The notes beneath the pieces were generated by a model. That model was not told the DNA's origin. It made no database searches and saw nothing but the letters and a program-made list of their open reading frames with translations. From contig NW_024609837.1 of the NCBI RefSeq assembly GCF_016920785.2, forward strand, positions 28,137,033 to 28,201,032: a DNA stretch of 64,000 bases, written 5' to 3'. The DNA is from Ixodes scapularis. Taxonomy: Eukaryota > Arthropoda > Arachnida > Ixodida > Ixodidae. Position 1 is the stretch's first letter; each line of letters opens with the position of its first letter. The position numbers were made by a program, and so were the translations under genes. Positions 9,322-22,839 of this stretch are shown piece after piece.

Positions 9322-12300
9322 GTTGAAACATATCTGTAGGAGCACCTCCTACTTCAAGCCCCGGAGAAAAATGGAGCTACTATATAAACCCACAATTTTT
9401 CGAACGTCACAAAATCGGACAGTGAAAAACATGCGCTTTAATAACATCATGCATTTGCTTGGAAATCGTAAACATGGCGTAGGCGCAACAGCGCACAACC
9501 GCGAAGACTAGAGAGTGGAACGAATAACACAGCACACATTTTTTTCAGTTTTCTGTGTCGTTCGTTCCTCTCCATAGCCTTCATTGTTTTGCGCAACTGA
9601 ATTTACATTATGTTTGACTTTCACAAACTAGTCCAGCTCTCAATTTCATTACTTTATTCCGCTAAGCAGTATTTCACCAGAGAAGGGCTATTTCTGCTCC
9701 TTTCTTCAGTGTGGGCGAAGCTCCATCCGGATAGCTTAGTTTGCAACAAACTATATCGACGAGAACCTGCGAATGTTTCTTCCAGCACCCAGCGGGAACT
9801 TTCTGAGGGTTGTTTACAAACGTGGCAGAACAAGTGTGCTTGGGTATTAGACTATATAATGCAAATAGAAGTTGTGAAAAAAGTATTGTAGCTTGAAACG
9901 TGTGCACGTTTTGACTAATCAGAAGCACTAACACGTTTTTAAGTTTTTGTTATTGTGAATGTCCTGTTGTTGGATATCTGGGACTCGTTTAAACCGTTTA
10001 TTTTAAAACGGCTGTCTAGCATTTCAATAAAACAAAGTACTGGAGGAACCGAAATAAAAACGATTTTTAGGAACGTGTAATTGGTACCCGAAATCGTAAA
10101 AATCAAGACCAAAAAAAATTTCTAAAAAGCCAAATAAAACTGACATAAACAGGAACCCGTATCCATAATCGTAATCGAAGAGTTATATTTTTCGGTTTCA
10201 GTCTTTGATTCAAATACGACGGTTCAAACAATGTGGACAGGAGATTCAAGCGTGTTCAACTACTTTTATTGCAACTGCAAATAGTTTGCATTAAGAACTT
10301 CGCAAACATAACTGTAAGCTTTGATTGAACTGACTCTGATCACACATTTTGTCTTCCTGCAAAAATGCGATATTGGCGAACTACACATCATGCACTCGAT
10401 ACATTTCAGCTAAAGCACTTCCTCAAATCTCATCTAGAATCATCATAATTTGTGAGATGCCTAAAACGTCTTAATACTCGTCTTGCGATCTGTCCAGCTT
10501 ATTCGACCTGCTCCCTTTATTTTTAGGCGAAAGATGGGCTATTTATAAATAATAATCGCACGCTTATGTTTTTATAAATATTATTTTTCGAACCCTTGTT
10601 TCTTTTCCACCCTGACGACTTTCTTTTCATACCATGAGTCGACCGTTAGCCGCTTCCGTGTCGGGACGCCCTGCTTCGAACGAACATAACACTTCGTCTT
10701 GGGCTTTGCTCGCTTCTGAAGTACCGGCGGGCAGAGCCATGGCACAAATATTAGGATCGAGCCCTTGGCCACCTTCCGAACGTAAGAATACAAATAAAGG
10801 GGGATTGCGCCTCGGTGCCACGTATCCCGACCTTTCGTGATCCTTTGGCGTGACGGTAGGACAAAGCCCCGTACGATTCTCGTAAATTTGTTTTTGTCGA
10901 CTTCACTTATAGTGTCAGGGGCCTTTTTTTGCTTTTCTTTCATTCTTTCCTTCCCTTTGTTTCTTCAGAATTATTTACGTATGTACAATATAAATTCATC
11001 CGTAGACTAACTACATTGCGTCTTGAATGTGTTTAGAGCATTCTATTTAAAAGAATTAGCCGTATCAACAGCAAACATCGCCAACCTTTTTTCTTCGTTT
11101 TTTTTTTTTTTTTTTTTTTCATGTGAATTTGTTGACAGCCATCTAGACATCGCTTTAACTTGAAATTAGTGATTTAAATCCAAAGAGAGTGCTTTAAACC
11201 TTAAAATGTAATTTATATCTATGTAAATATTTCAACTCCACAATTGGGAGCTTCAGCCGATGATAACATTCAAGATTTTTACGAAAAGCGTTGAATTTGT
11301 TGGGTCCTTGGGCATTTAGAGCTTCGCCTCCTATAGTATATGCAGCTTTTTTTCTTTTAATTTAAATTATAAGTACTATTTCGAGCGGAAGATGACTCTC
11401 CTGGAAACATCTAGACGTACGATATACTTTATGACATTTTTTATACCTAGAAGCATAATGCCGGGCCTGTTATAAAGATATAAAAGCGAAAAAAGAAACA
11501 GTATTTATTACACTAAAATTGCGTTGAACTTTTTTTTAGAGGATCTCTCAGAATTCGCAAGCAGACGTAACTCTGTCGCTGCAGAGTGAAAGTAAATCGA
11601 CTAGAGTGTACACGGGCTTAACGTAAGATACAAAGTACGACTCTTTGTCGCCGATAAAACTGCCAAGAAAACCGTTCGTCCAGCGCATCTAATCCCATCT
11701 TAAGGTGCATGACCTAACTGCCCCCGGTCCTCAAAGGTCTTTCTTATCTCCCGTAGCCAACGGTCGGCGAGGAAAGGTACAAGTTGCCCAGAACGCCAAT
11801 GTCAACAGCGGTGGGACCGACGCCCCCGCCGAACATCCCCGCGATCATTCGGGCAGTCCCCTAGTAGCGAGACGGAGAACAAATGCTCTGTACCGCCCTC
11901 CCCCCAAGTCGCCAACACATTCGTGTACCCCGACTTCGCCACGAAGAATCACACGCAGTTCCATTATGCGCCAACGGCATCCTAACATAGCCGATGAAAA
12001 TAGCGCAAACACGTACTGACATGCACATTGATGAATAGAAAAAGAAGGCGATAAAACCGTGGTAATATTATCCGTAGAGAGAAAGAGAAACAGAGAAACA
12101 TTCGCAGATTCACATACGCACCATCAGAGAAAGGTACAGACATATCCACGCAAACAGACGTACCTAGATGTATAACACACGCGATTAAAAAGATGTAGAG
12201 GGATACATAGAAAAACAAGGGAGTTCCATTAAGAATGCTTACGAACAAACTCATACGCAGACCAAAAAAAAAGTGTGTGTGTGTGTATGGGGAGAGGACC

Positions 12301-14245
12301 GAGAGAAAAACAATATATGGAAACAAAATACAAGGAAAAAGCCAGGACAAGTATGCACACAAAGACAGTCAAGCACAAGGAACAAGATGTCCCACTGTTT
12401 GTTTCCCGTGTGTCTAATGGACGGAGCGCGCGACGATGCTTGCTCTCTCTACGTGCCCTCCAGTGTATCGTGTGCAGAGGCCTGCGGAGAAGGAGCCCGC
12501 GGTGTGCGTTCGTGAGCCGAAGATCGTCGATGGCCGATCCAACATGACGAGAAGGCCTCCGGGTTTGCCTCCGGGGTCCGGGCGATCGAGAGGCGGACCC
12601 CGCCCCTGCTCGGGGACGGTGTTTTGTCTCTGCCGCTCCCCCAAGATTGGGCGGAATGGGCGATGGGCACTCGTCGCTTTTGTCTACGTTCTTTTCGGGC
12701 TTGGTATATGGGTGATATAAGATGTGTTCTGTCAAGTCACGGAGATCTCGTCCTTCATTTATAGAGATGAGCGTTTTGGTTTTGCGCGGTGAACCCTTGT
12801 TGATTACAGTATATGTATAGTTTACGAGGACACACGGTTACAAATAAAAACAAGTTTTACGTGATGTTCAGTGCCTGAGCGGAAAGGTGCGGTCATGAAT
12901 TCAACAGACTTAGCCTTATTCCTAACACTTTTCCCATCAACCTCCGTTTTATAAAATATTTTCAGTGTAAAAAAAAAGTTGTACGTAGTAAACAGCTCCA
13001 ACATTTATCAGCAGTATTGTGGCTGGCGAACCTGCTCCAGACCATTGTACACAGCGGATAAACAAAGCCGCTCCCAGACACAGGGCAGCCTCTAAATCTA
13101 TCTCGATGGAAAGAGTCAAACGCAGCTTTTGAAAGAGTGAAGAATTAAGACGCTATCCCAGGTCTCTATGCTCTATCTCCAGCGTCAATATTTTGGCTTT
13201 GAAGATAGCCTGGCGTCACGTCATTTACGAACACGCACATAAAACCCATGTAACTAGATTTTCTCCGTGTAGTGCTGTGAAAGGTGATGGCAAGAAAGCA
13301 TGACTATGCAAAAGGCTTTGTTTGCTAAGCAGTAGCGCGAAAAGAATACTTCATACAAGTGATAAAACCTGGCGATCTCTCCGCCGCCCCTAAGAACCCA
13401 GAATGAAGCAGATTAAAATGTTAAACGAAACGATGTTACGATAAATTTTCACGGCTTCCCGTTTTGACGGGATGGTGTTGTAAAGTTTGTGTGGTCTCAA
13501 CTAGACAGCGTCATTCACCATCCCGTCACTTCGCTGTAACATAGAGCACTATCAGCATTACATTAACGAACATGTCAAAGTGTGAATATTGTCGCAGCCG
13601 TCTATTCGCGATAAACTATCAACTGCACTCACCGGCTAGAACAGTAAATAAGAGCAGTGTGCTTTCATTCTTGGTACAAGAGGTAGTGCTTTCTGAAAGT
13701 CACAATACATCCCTAAGTCTACTTTGTCATATTGGTAAGCGCTAAAAACTATGTGTTCCCAAAACTAAACAGCTGCAGTATTCCCTTTCACATCATTCCT
13801 GGACAGATGTAAGCATGAATTTCGCCAACGCACAAAGGTATCGCAATAAGCACAACCGTTCATTTGTGACAAACCATCGACAGCACCTACCACAAAAATC
13901 TTGAAGCCGCAAAAAACAGCTAGTGTTTCCGATACAAAAAAAAAAAATATTTAGGTAAGCCAGAGGACAGTTTAAAGACAACTATGTACTTCTCATCGTG
14001 TCAGAAACCATAGCTTACAATGGGTCGGTAAATGGTCGCTATATTTCGTTCGCACCAAGCTGACAGTAAAGCGGGAGCTACGCACACGCCGGACCAATTA
14101 ACCGCTTCCCTTTTCATCGCCCTACTCCGTGTCCCGCGCGTAGGAATAACCGAAAGCGTGATCACGTGTCCGAAAAAAAAATCAACGTATGACTGGATTA
14201 AAGATTTACGTATCTTGACCCCCACTGCCAGCTTAGCGGTGAAGA
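9322..14245. other. Unassigned noncoding DNA (4.9 kb)
   Basis: No coding region was recognised. Items seen: a T run at about 11098-11119, a GT tract near 12273-12287, a GC-rich CpG-dense block at about 12410-12690 that could be a CpG island or promoter but has no attached gene, and a 13-bp perfect inverted repeat at 13465-13528. The open frames of up to 168 codons around the GC-rich block occur on both strands and match nothing known to me. Confidence 0.4.
13465..13528. repeat. 13-bp perfect inverted repeat
   Basis: TGACGGGATGGTG at 13465-13477 is exactly complementary to CACCATCCCGTCA at 13516-13528, with a 38-base spacer. No family relationship was found. Confidence 0.7.
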
Positions 14246-14657
14246 AAGTACGTTGCCTTCAAACGGGCGTCTTCGGCTGAAGCGTTTACCGCGTCCAAAA
14301 AGAGTGGCACCTCGATTTGCGCCTGACGTCATCGTAAAAGTGTCACGCTCCCGCCGGCCGCGATCCTGGCGGCATCACGGGAGCGGTGGTAGATGTGGCA
14401 GACTCCTGTTCCACTGCGGGTCGCTCTACAACTTAGCAGACGGCGGAAGCTTCGGCTGCCAGGAGCTGAAACGCCGCGACGACAGCGGCGCTCGCGTCTG
14501 CTCGTGCTTTTTTTTAATTTTTTTTTCATTACATTTACGCCCGACCGCCAGGATCGTGACATCCGACAGCGTGACAGTGTGGACTTTTGTGACGTCATTT
14601 ATTGCCACTTTGGAGCCACTTTTGATGCGTGGACGGAATAGGACGATAAGCCTAACC
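14246..14657 (+). mobile_element. MITE family M419, eroded copy 1
   Basis: Collinear with the intact copy at 55901-56319. Shared blocks include GTTTACCG, GCGCCTGACGTCAT..AAGTGTCA, GATCCTGGCGGC, GTGGCAGACTCCTGTTC, CTCGTGCTTTT, CGCCAGGATCG and CCACTTTTGATG..TGG. The left inverted terminus is recognisable (GGCGTCTTCGGCTG); the right one is diverged. A CRE-like TGACGTCA core is conserved between the copies. The several overlapping open frames here are not genes. Confidence 0.65.
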
Positions 14658-14660
14658 ATA

Positions 14661-15818
14661 GAGTTATTATAATTTACGCTAGAGGTTCAACTGGCGCTAG
14701 TGTGCTGCTGCAAATTGAAGCAGACAGCAACCAGTCCAAAATTGACTTCCGGTAATGCATTTCTATGGGAAAAATCGAGTGCTTTTTCTCTCTGCGCTCG
14801 ATTGTAAGAGCAAATATCACAAATAATTCGTACGTACTAGGTAGCTTCGAACATTTCTCAGTCACGCAGATGCAGTAATTGGTCAGTTACGGCGTTTTAT
14901 TTGAAATTCGTGGCATGAAAAACGGTGCTAAAACCGCTTCGTACGTGTATTTATGTGCACTGCCGGACACTGTTAACGCGAACACGGTGTCGGCGCTTTC
15001 CAGCATGGGGGATATACGTGCCAAACGAACGAAGGACATGTAAAAACCAAGAAAGACGGCAAGAACTACGCCGTAACACTAGATATGTAACTCCTTGTGC
15101 ATGCAGACGATCAAAATAAATTGAAAGCCAGGTAATATAGTCAGATTTGCAATAAATAAGTACTGTTTTATTCTTTCTGCTCATGAATATGTACGAAGAT
15201 GCTTGTTCTGGGTTCAAATCATCCATTGCACGCTCCAAATTCCAGCAAATACTGAGAAGCAGAGGACAGGTGCCTGATTAAAACTGCCCAACATAGGAAA
15301 TAATGAAAAGACACACCTTTCGTAGCCACATACTTTATTTTTTTAACAGATCGTAAAGATGCACGACGGAGTCATTCTCATATAGCGACAGAACAGGCAT
15401 ATTAGCAATATATAAGCGCCACCAGAATTCTCGCGAACCTTGAACGCACTCTACATTCCTTTCGATTGTTAATTTGCTTACAATCGTCGCTCATTTTTAC
15501 ATACCTGCCATGGTATGTAAAAATTGGGCCTGAAATATAGAGAAGTTTAACATCGTTCAGTAGTAAAGAAAAATGCTGTAACTAAACCAATTACACGTTC
15601 ACAATACCAATAAAGGTACATACTATCCGGCACAACGGAAATAACAAAAGTTATTCGTGTTATTTTCCGCCGAAGAGACCAAATTCACGCGCGTTTCCCC
15701 ATAGGAATGCGCAGGAGCACCGCAAAAGTAGACTGGTTGCTGTCTGCTTCAATTTGCCTCCCGGAAGTCGCATAGACACTAGCGCCAGTTGAACCTCTAG
15801 CGTACATTATAATAACTC
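14661..15818. mobile_element. TA-flanked TIR element, 1.16 kb
   Basis: The ends GAGTTATTATAAT..ACGCTAGAGG...AACTGGCGCTAGTGT are inverted at the two borders. Similarity continues inward through AAATTGAAGCAGACAGCAAC and CCTATGGG, giving roughly 125-bp termini with small indels. TA dinucleotides lie immediately outside both ends (14659-14660 and 15819-15820), as in Tc1/mariner-type insertions. The interior has no transposase that I can recognise, so it is called non-autonomous. It abuts the M419 copy directly, so one element probably inserted at or into the edge of the other. Confidence 0.7.
15493..15524. repeat. 13-bp perfect hairpin
   Basis: ATTTTTACATACC and its exact complement flank a 6-base loop. 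It lies inside the TA-flanked element but not at its centre. Confidence 0.75.
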
Positions 15819-15820
15819 TA

Positions 15821-18800
15821 CGAGCGCAACAGTCGACGAGGACGCGCGTTCGAGGCACCTTAAACGAAGTACATAGCGACCTCCTTCTTCAGGACGCGTA
15901 CATCTGAGGACCGGGCCGTCGGTGGAGGCGTCCCGATGAGATCGTGTAATTAGGCCCCAGAACGAGGGGAGGGGGGGGGCAGCGTATGCAAATGGAGAGC
16001 GGCTAAGTGAGCGGCCCAAGTGGGCGCCACAATGAAGGCACCATCGAGTTCTCTCGGACATCGTTTAGGCGGGAGAGACGGACGCGACGACCGACGACAC
16101 GGCGGCTCGCACTAATCACGGGCCGCGGCAATGTCGTCTCAGGGATTAATCGAGGGTTGCCGGACTGCTCCCCGGGTCGCTGGGACGGCATCCATCCGTT
16201 GGCGCTCCCAGCGACAACATACCGACGTGTATTTTAATAATTGACGACTACGCGAGTATGGGGATGGAATGCGAAGCAATTAATTCGAAAGAAGCGCTTA
16301 TTTGGCGGAGTTTACTAACAAACTTCATTCATTCGTTGATTTGATTTGAAACTGGTGTCATCATTTGTTCTCGGGGCCGTAGCGTTACGGAGGAGGTGGG
16401 GGTTTTGGATTACAAAAACAGATTTACTCCTGGACTTCCGCTGTAGAAAATATGTTCCGAAATACTCATTTTTTGATCACTCTGTTCGTGAGTGGAATGT
16501 GTAGCTTCACATTGTGGCAGCGATTATTCTTGCTGCTCCATTTATTAGATCAATTGACGAACTTTTATGTGTCAGTGACTAAGCTACTTTTTTTCATACT
16601 TGGAAGTGTTTATTTTGTTCATAATTGTTTTGATGTTTCTGCACATGCCTTGGCCTTTAAAAGTAGGCCGGCAGTATCATCAAATAATAATAATAACAAA
16701 TAACAAACTTACATCGTCTCAAAAAAAAATATTTAGCTAGTGCAACCTTTAATGGTTTAACCTATAAAAATATCTGGCTTTCGCTATAGAAGAGGGAAAG
16801 CGGTTTGATTCACGAAGGATTTTCAGTATCAAATAACTGAAAATAGGTAGTATTTAGGTAGTATTAGATGGGGGTATTCTAACATTGTACTTATGGTCGA
16901 GACGTGAAAATAGGTAGATGGAATCATCGCTCATTTGAGCATTGAGAGAGTAAATATTGTACTTAACAGTGCAATTACAAATGTCTACAAGGAGAGTCCA
17001 ATATATAAAAGGGGCAACGCTGCTGTAAAAAACAAGGTTTCTGTGGACAGTACCGACATCAATAAGATAATTAAATGAATTTCTAAAAAGTGAGACGAGT
17101 CGTGGGGCATACACGGAACGACAAAATCTCAATGAGCGGAATTTCTTGCTTCTGTGAAACCTTTAGCTCACAAGCGGCTGAGATATAATTGCTTTTCTTA
17201 AAACTCCTGCATCTAGGGCATTCAAGTGATGGCTCATGATTTGTCTCATGATGTGTTTAAAAGCTAACACATATGCTTGCTCGTTCGACATTTCTGTTTC
17301 TCGGCTAGTTCGAGTTCCAGGTTTCCCTGTTCTTACTTCGTAACTCTATCCGCGGTACACTTATTTCTGGCGTAACCCAGGCATTACTATTAGTTTGCTG
17401 GTCATAAGTAACGTACCGAATTTTCTCTAAGTGGTAAAAACCAAGCATAAAAGGAAAGTCGGGGTTTTTCTTTTTTGTTTCTTTTTTTGTTTTTTTCTGG
17501 CGGGGGGAAACCCATTCATTTCACTTAATATCTTGATGCGCTGAACACATAACGAAAAATGGATGTTGTAAAATGCCAACAGTAACTAAAACTCCCGGAG
17601 AGGCGCATTATACCAGTCCAAAACAAAGAAACAAATCGAGACAAAGACGACGACGCCGGAAAGACAAGTAACGTTTCAGACACTATGAAAAACAGAAGTC
17701 CATGAATAGCCTTGACAAAACAGAAAGATTGTCTTGCACCGAAGTTTTGTCGGAGCAACGGCGTACGGGAACAAGAACGCTGCTCTTCTGGGCAAATGGC
17801 TGGAGGTTCTGTTGCCTTTCTGCCGAGCCTCTGGGATTTCTCTCGCCTCGGTCGTTTTTATCTCTAAGCGATGGCCGACGCGACCCGAATCTTGTCTGAA
17901 CGGGAACAAAGACTACAAGCGACATGTCGACGGCATACAAAAATACTGGTCAAAAATATAAAGAAAAGACTGCAGCGAACAACCGAAGCCTTCCCTCGCT
18001 CCTTTCAGTAGAAAATAAAGGATTCAAGAATATATCTTGGAATCGGCGCATGTCCATCAAAACACTGAGGCACTTCCACCATTCTCCTTGCTGTTCCCCA
18101 AAACTAACCGAGGCGCTTGCTTGATGGGGTGAGCAAGGTCGTCCTGGGTGCATGAAAATGTGTAGATACTGTCAACCAAGAATTTCTCCTTGAAAGTTTT
18201 TATTTTCAAAGCGCAAGCACTAAGGAAACAGAAAAAATCCTGTGGGATTTCAGATGAACCGGAATTCACGACGACAAGAAGTTTTTGCAACAGCCACATA
18301 AACTCTCGAATATTTTATGCCCTGAGTCAGAAGCGAGTCAGTAAGGTTACTTAGTGGTCTGTGTTTACCTCATTTGCAAACTCAGTTGTTTCCCACTCTC
18401 AGTCAATTCGGGAATGATTAACGTGGCGATTAACTATTACTAAGATTAAACAGCGCACAAACGTCGGAAGAGAAAACCTGCTGTTTAATTGTAGTAATGT
18501 ACCAGCTAGCTCAAATTACCGCTTCACTACAAATTAACTCTTTGCACTCTTCGTAGAAATCTCACACCTCAGCTCTTGACTTTGGCTCGAGACTAACTAG
18601 AGATCATAAAGTGGCTTGGAACGAACGTTGTTAACTCAGAAGAAAACCCAAGATAACGGCTGAGTGAGGCCAAACACAGAGTACTACAACTTCTTTTCCT
18701 TTTTCTTGTTTTTCAGATACCCACAGTAAAGACTGGTTTCTCTTTTCTCGTAATGTTACGCTTTCTTTCGCAGCAACAATCATTCATCCGACACGCGTTA

Positions 18801-19971
18801 CTCTTCTCTCGCAAGCACGTATCCGTATCAAAAACTCCTCCCTCCTAAGTGAGTACTTTACAGACGACCTCCCTTGTGCAACGCAGAACCGAATCCTCTC
18901 GTCCAGCGAGTCTGTAACGAGGTTCGTTATGCTCCTCCTTCGAGCCTTTAACCCAGCCACAAAAGCGAGGGCACACCCTCCCATATCCTCCCGTCATGTA
19001 GGCACTCGATAAAAGGCATTAGGCCAAGCAACCCTGCGGGCATGGCAGTCGAGACCGTTGGCAATCACAACCCCATTCCGCGCTATTTGTTTTCCCCTAC
19101 CAGGTCGGCCAAGGAGGGGAGGCAGCACCCCTTCTCGGCCGCGACAGCTTCATAATCGATGCCGCTTTTGCCCGATTCGGACACGCGGGGCCCGACCCGC
19201 GTGGACGACGATATTTGACGACGGTCCCATCGGTAAACACGCTCGAGTCCCGGTGTCGCCAGAACCCGGGACACGGTTCCGCCCCCCCCCCCCCCCCTGT
19301 CCGCCATTCTCCCTTCCCCCTTCCCCTTCTCGTGGTCTGATTGAATGCAGTCGCCAGTCGGGAGCATATTGAAGTTTCAGGTCTGATCCGAGCGCTCGTA
19401 ACAGAGTCTCGCGTTCTTCGGGAGTCGTTGTTTGGACCGTTGTTCGTCTGGGCGGTTGAGTGTGGATGCCCCGAAGAGATGCGTTTGGCGAGCCGCCCGC
19501 CCAAACACCCCAAAGTGCACTGAAACGACCTCCATTGCTTAGTTATACTTAGTTATCAAGATGCATGCTAAGTTACCTAGCAGCTTGGCATTCCTTGGAT
19601 GCGTAGGAGTATATGTTGTCTCAAAACTAAGAACAGCCCTTAAAAGAAATAAGGCGGCCATTGGAGAGATACTTGTACTTGTACGGTCACCAGCCTAGAC
19701 ATTATTGGGTGATTAAACAAAAAAACTCACCTAAGGCGACCTTACGAGCAGTATTTCCTTCTCTGGTTTCTCAGCGCAAGTAGATTCTTCCACAACATAA
19801 AAGACCCATTTACCGAGAGAGTTCATGTGGCGAAGCCAGGCACACTTTGTCCTGGGGCACTTTATTTTTAAAGAGAACATATAAAAAACATGTTTCTCAC
19901 GCCACGGAATGCAGGCCTAGTTAAAAGCAAATCCAGCAAAGCCGGCTAGAAATGTCTCGTATACTGTTTCT
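15821..19971. other. Unassigned noncoding DNA (4.1 kb)
   Basis: Mixed DNA with an ATA/AAT-rich patch near 16683-16700, a poly-T/G patch near 17466-17508 and a GC-rich segment at 19050-19520 containing a 16-C run at about 19282-19297. Overlapping open frames occur on both strands of the GC-rich parts and show no family signature. A possible LINE tail at 16790-16915 is listed separately. Confidence 0.4.
16790..16915 (-). pseudogene. Possible CR1-like LINE C-terminal relic
   Basis: The minus-strand frame reads SRLDHKYNVRIPPSNTT near its end. This resembles the SR.DH..KV.IP...T segment that closes the reverse-transcriptase ORF in the other CR1 copies of this window (for example SSRIDHQNKVAIPPYHT near 45680). 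A stop follows, and the expected tail can be followed only loosely in shifted frames. Upstream residues are not recognisable. The match is short and could be chance. Confidence 0.3.
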
Positions 19972-20042
19972 TTTTTCTTTATTCTTTATTTCTTTATTCA
20001 TAAGTTACCCCGCATTGCCCGAAGGCGTTACTGCAGGGGGGG
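19972..20042 (-). repeat. LINE 3' UTR and AATAAAGA microsatellite tail
   Basis: On the minus strand, after the ORF2 stop, the UTR contains GTAACGCCTTCGGGCAATGC and ends in ATGAATAAAGAAATAAAGAATAAAG. The tandem AATAAAGA-type tail marks the 3' end of the element, and the AATAAA units could also act in polyadenylation. Confidence 0.75.
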
Positions 20043-22839
20043 TTACAAACGTGAAAAAAACAATTCTTCGGTTGCAGAGCACACTTGTTCCTCCGACAGC
20101 TTGTTCCATTGTTGGATGGTCTTGACAAAAAAAGAATTAGCGTACATGTTTGTTCTGGAACGGTATTCTCGTATTTTAAAACAGTGATCGGTCCGGCTTG
20201 AAATATAGTGCGGTTGCTTTAGGTAATCGTCTTTGTTAATGCCCAGTCGACCATTAAATATTGAAAACAAAAATTTCAGTTTTAATTTGTTCCGTCGGGC
20301 TGAGAGTAATTCCCAATTTAATTCTCTTTTCATGTCAGTACAACTATCCTTTTGCCCATATCGCCCCAGAACAAACCTCGCTGCCCTATTTTGAATTTTT
20401 TCTAGTTTTTCAATTAGATACTTCTGCGCAGGGTCCCGTACAACACATGCATAATCTAGAATTGGTCTAACACATGTCAGATATGCCGTTTTCTTCAAGT
20501 TTGTTTCGGAACATTTTAAATTCCGCTGAATGAAGTTTAATGCCCTGCCGGCCCTTAAGACTACATCATCGACTTGGGCGTTCCATGAACAGTCATTCGA
20601 TAATATAACACCCAGATATTTGTACGTACATTCTGTTTTGATGAAGTCATTATTTATACTGTACTGAGTATCGATTTTTTTCTTACTCCTAGTAAAACTT
20701 AAATGGACACACTTTTTTGGATTCAAATTCATCTTCCATTTACAACACCAGTTTTCAACACGTACCAGGTCACTCTGTAATTGTTCTGCGTCATGCTCAC
20801 TCGTAATGCTTCTATATAAAACACAATCGTCAGCAAACAGTCGAATACGGGATGTTATTTGGCTAGAAATGTCGTTAATATAAATTAAAAACAAAAGGGG
20901 TCCCAAGACGGAGCCCTGGGGGACTCCAGATGTAACATCAACGTAATCAGACTGCTTGCCGTTCAAAACCACACATTGACGCCGCTGGGACAAATAGCTT
21001 TCAATCCACCTAATAACAGTTGAATCTAAATTAAATATCTTAAGTTTCTGGAGAAGAAGCGAGTGTGAAACCGTGTCAAATGCTTTACGGAAGTCTAAGA
21101 AAATACAATCTGTTTGTCTGCGCTCATCAATACCAGATGCTAATTCGTGAAAAAATTCCGCAAGCTGTGTTGTACAAGACAATCCCTTACAAAAACCGTG
21201 TTGCTCACTGATAATCAAATTGTTTGCGTTTAAGTGAGACACTATCTGTGAATAAAAAACGTGTTCAATAATCTTACATAAAATAGACGTCAATGAAATA
21301 GGTCTGTAATTAGAGACATCCTTCTTCGGACCGCCTTTGTGGATAGGTACAACGTGAGCAACTTTCCAGTCATCTGGTAGAACGCTCGTAGCCAGCGACT
21401 GGGTATAAATTAAGTATAGATAGGGCGAGATTGCCTGAGCGCACCTTTTTAAAACGCGTGGTGAGATGCCATCGGGACCACTGGCTTTGGTTTCATCGAT
21501 GTTCTGCAATAAGGTTTCAATGCCACTTACACTAAATTCGACTGGTGGCATTTCGGGAACACCGCTAGTGTATGGAATACTTTGGTAACTGCATTTAGCC
21601 AAAAAAACGGACTGAAAGTAATTATTTAAACACGTGGCTTTCTCTGCATCATCTGAAATTACCTGGCCATTTTGCACAATTTCGCTGATACCCACGGGAT
21701 CCGAACCACAATTCTTTATATATTTCCAAAAAAAGTTTAGAGTTAGTTTTCATGCAGTCGCTGAGTTTTTCGAAATATTGTGCCTTTGCGCTTCTGACAT
21801 TCAAATCGTATTCATGTGTTATCTCCGATAACTTCTGCAAGTGCGTATCACTTTTGGTTCTCTTGTACCTAATAAATGCTCGCCTTCTTCTTTTCCTTAA
21901 TCGAAGAATAGCTGATGTCATCCATGGTTTCTTTCGTTTCTTAAGCCTAGTGGAATCTATGCTTGGGATGTATTTTTCGACAAGGTCAAGCAGCTTACTT
22001 TTGAACAGGCTCCATAATTTGTGGGCGTCAGAATCCTCAGCTAGGCACTCAAAAACAGGCAGATGATCACGGAGCGCCTTAGAGATATTATTGTAATCAC
22101 CTTTTTCGAATAAAAACACCCTCCTTGCCGCGTTTGATTTTTGCCTCTTGGTTTTTGTTCTTATACTCGCAACGATATCATGGTGGTCACTTATGCCTGG
22201 GATAGTTACGACAGAGTTAACAAAGCTAGGAGAGCTACAAAACAAAAGGTCCAAGATATTATCATTTCGAGTTGGTTCTTTCACATATTGCGAGAGCCCA
22301 AATGTATCCACAATACTTTTCATTTCCAGGTTAGCGCGGCTGTTTACCTTGCATTGGCACATTTCATTTTGCCACATTAATTCCGGCAAATTAAAATCAC
22401 CTGCAAGTACAAGAGTCTGACCAGAGGCCTCCGAAACTATCTCATGTAGTAATTGTAATGTGTTTAAATTAGAATCTGGTGGTCGGTAGAACACACCGGC
22501 TGCAAACGAGGAACTATTTGCTAAGGTGATTTTACACCATATCGATTCGACGTCAACGTGCCCCAGATCTAGTAAGGATGAGTTTAATGAAGAATGAATC
22601 AGTAGAAAAACCCCGCCCCCGAGACGAGTCCTATCCTTACGATAAACGCTATAATCTCTCGGAAACACCTCGCTATCAGCGATGTCAGGTCTCAACCACG
22701 ACTCAGTTCCGAAAATAATATCAGCTTTTACGGATTCGATAAGTCCAGCAAATTTATCAACTTTATTTACAATACTTCTGCAGTTGACTATGACAGCGAT
22801 TAGTTCATGTCGGATACATTTCTTCGGCTTGATTGGGCG
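20043..22839 (-). pseudogene. LINE ORF2: APE-type endonuclease and reverse transcriptase (one frameshift)
   Basis: Endonuclease part (about 22800-21740) shows, in order, NCRSIVNKVDKF, TESWL, GGGVFLLI, AGDFNLPELMW and SDHHD, which carry the usual catalytic N, E, D/N and H residues. The reverse-transcriptase part (about 21640-20050) shows GPDGISPRVLK, NYRPISLTSI, DFRKAFDTVSH, GVPQGSVLGPLLFLIYINDI and the active-site box LFADDCVLY, then YLGV and the C-terminal thumb. The two parts are in different frames: a run of seven A at 21728-21734 (T on the coding strand) has one base more than the frame needs. No ATG follows the ORF1 stop in this frame. The first codons after the TGA read RPIKPKKCIRHEL, so initiation by readthrough or reinitiation must be considered. 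Without the slip it would make the protein that nicks target DNA and copies the RNA. Confidence 0.9.

Noticed and set aside
10040..10205. Further hAT MITE (GGAACCGAAATAAAAACG ... TTTTTCGGTTTCAG)
   Set aside because: The inverted similarity is short and interrupted, and no flanking duplication could be found.
10581..10943. 120-codon minus-strand frame
   Set aside because: Basic composition without recognisable motif; a plus-strand frame overlaps it.
12229..12735. 168-codon minus-strand frame in a GC-rich block
   Set aside because: Several frames are open on both strands because of GC richness; no recognisable domain. Kept only as a possible CpG island.
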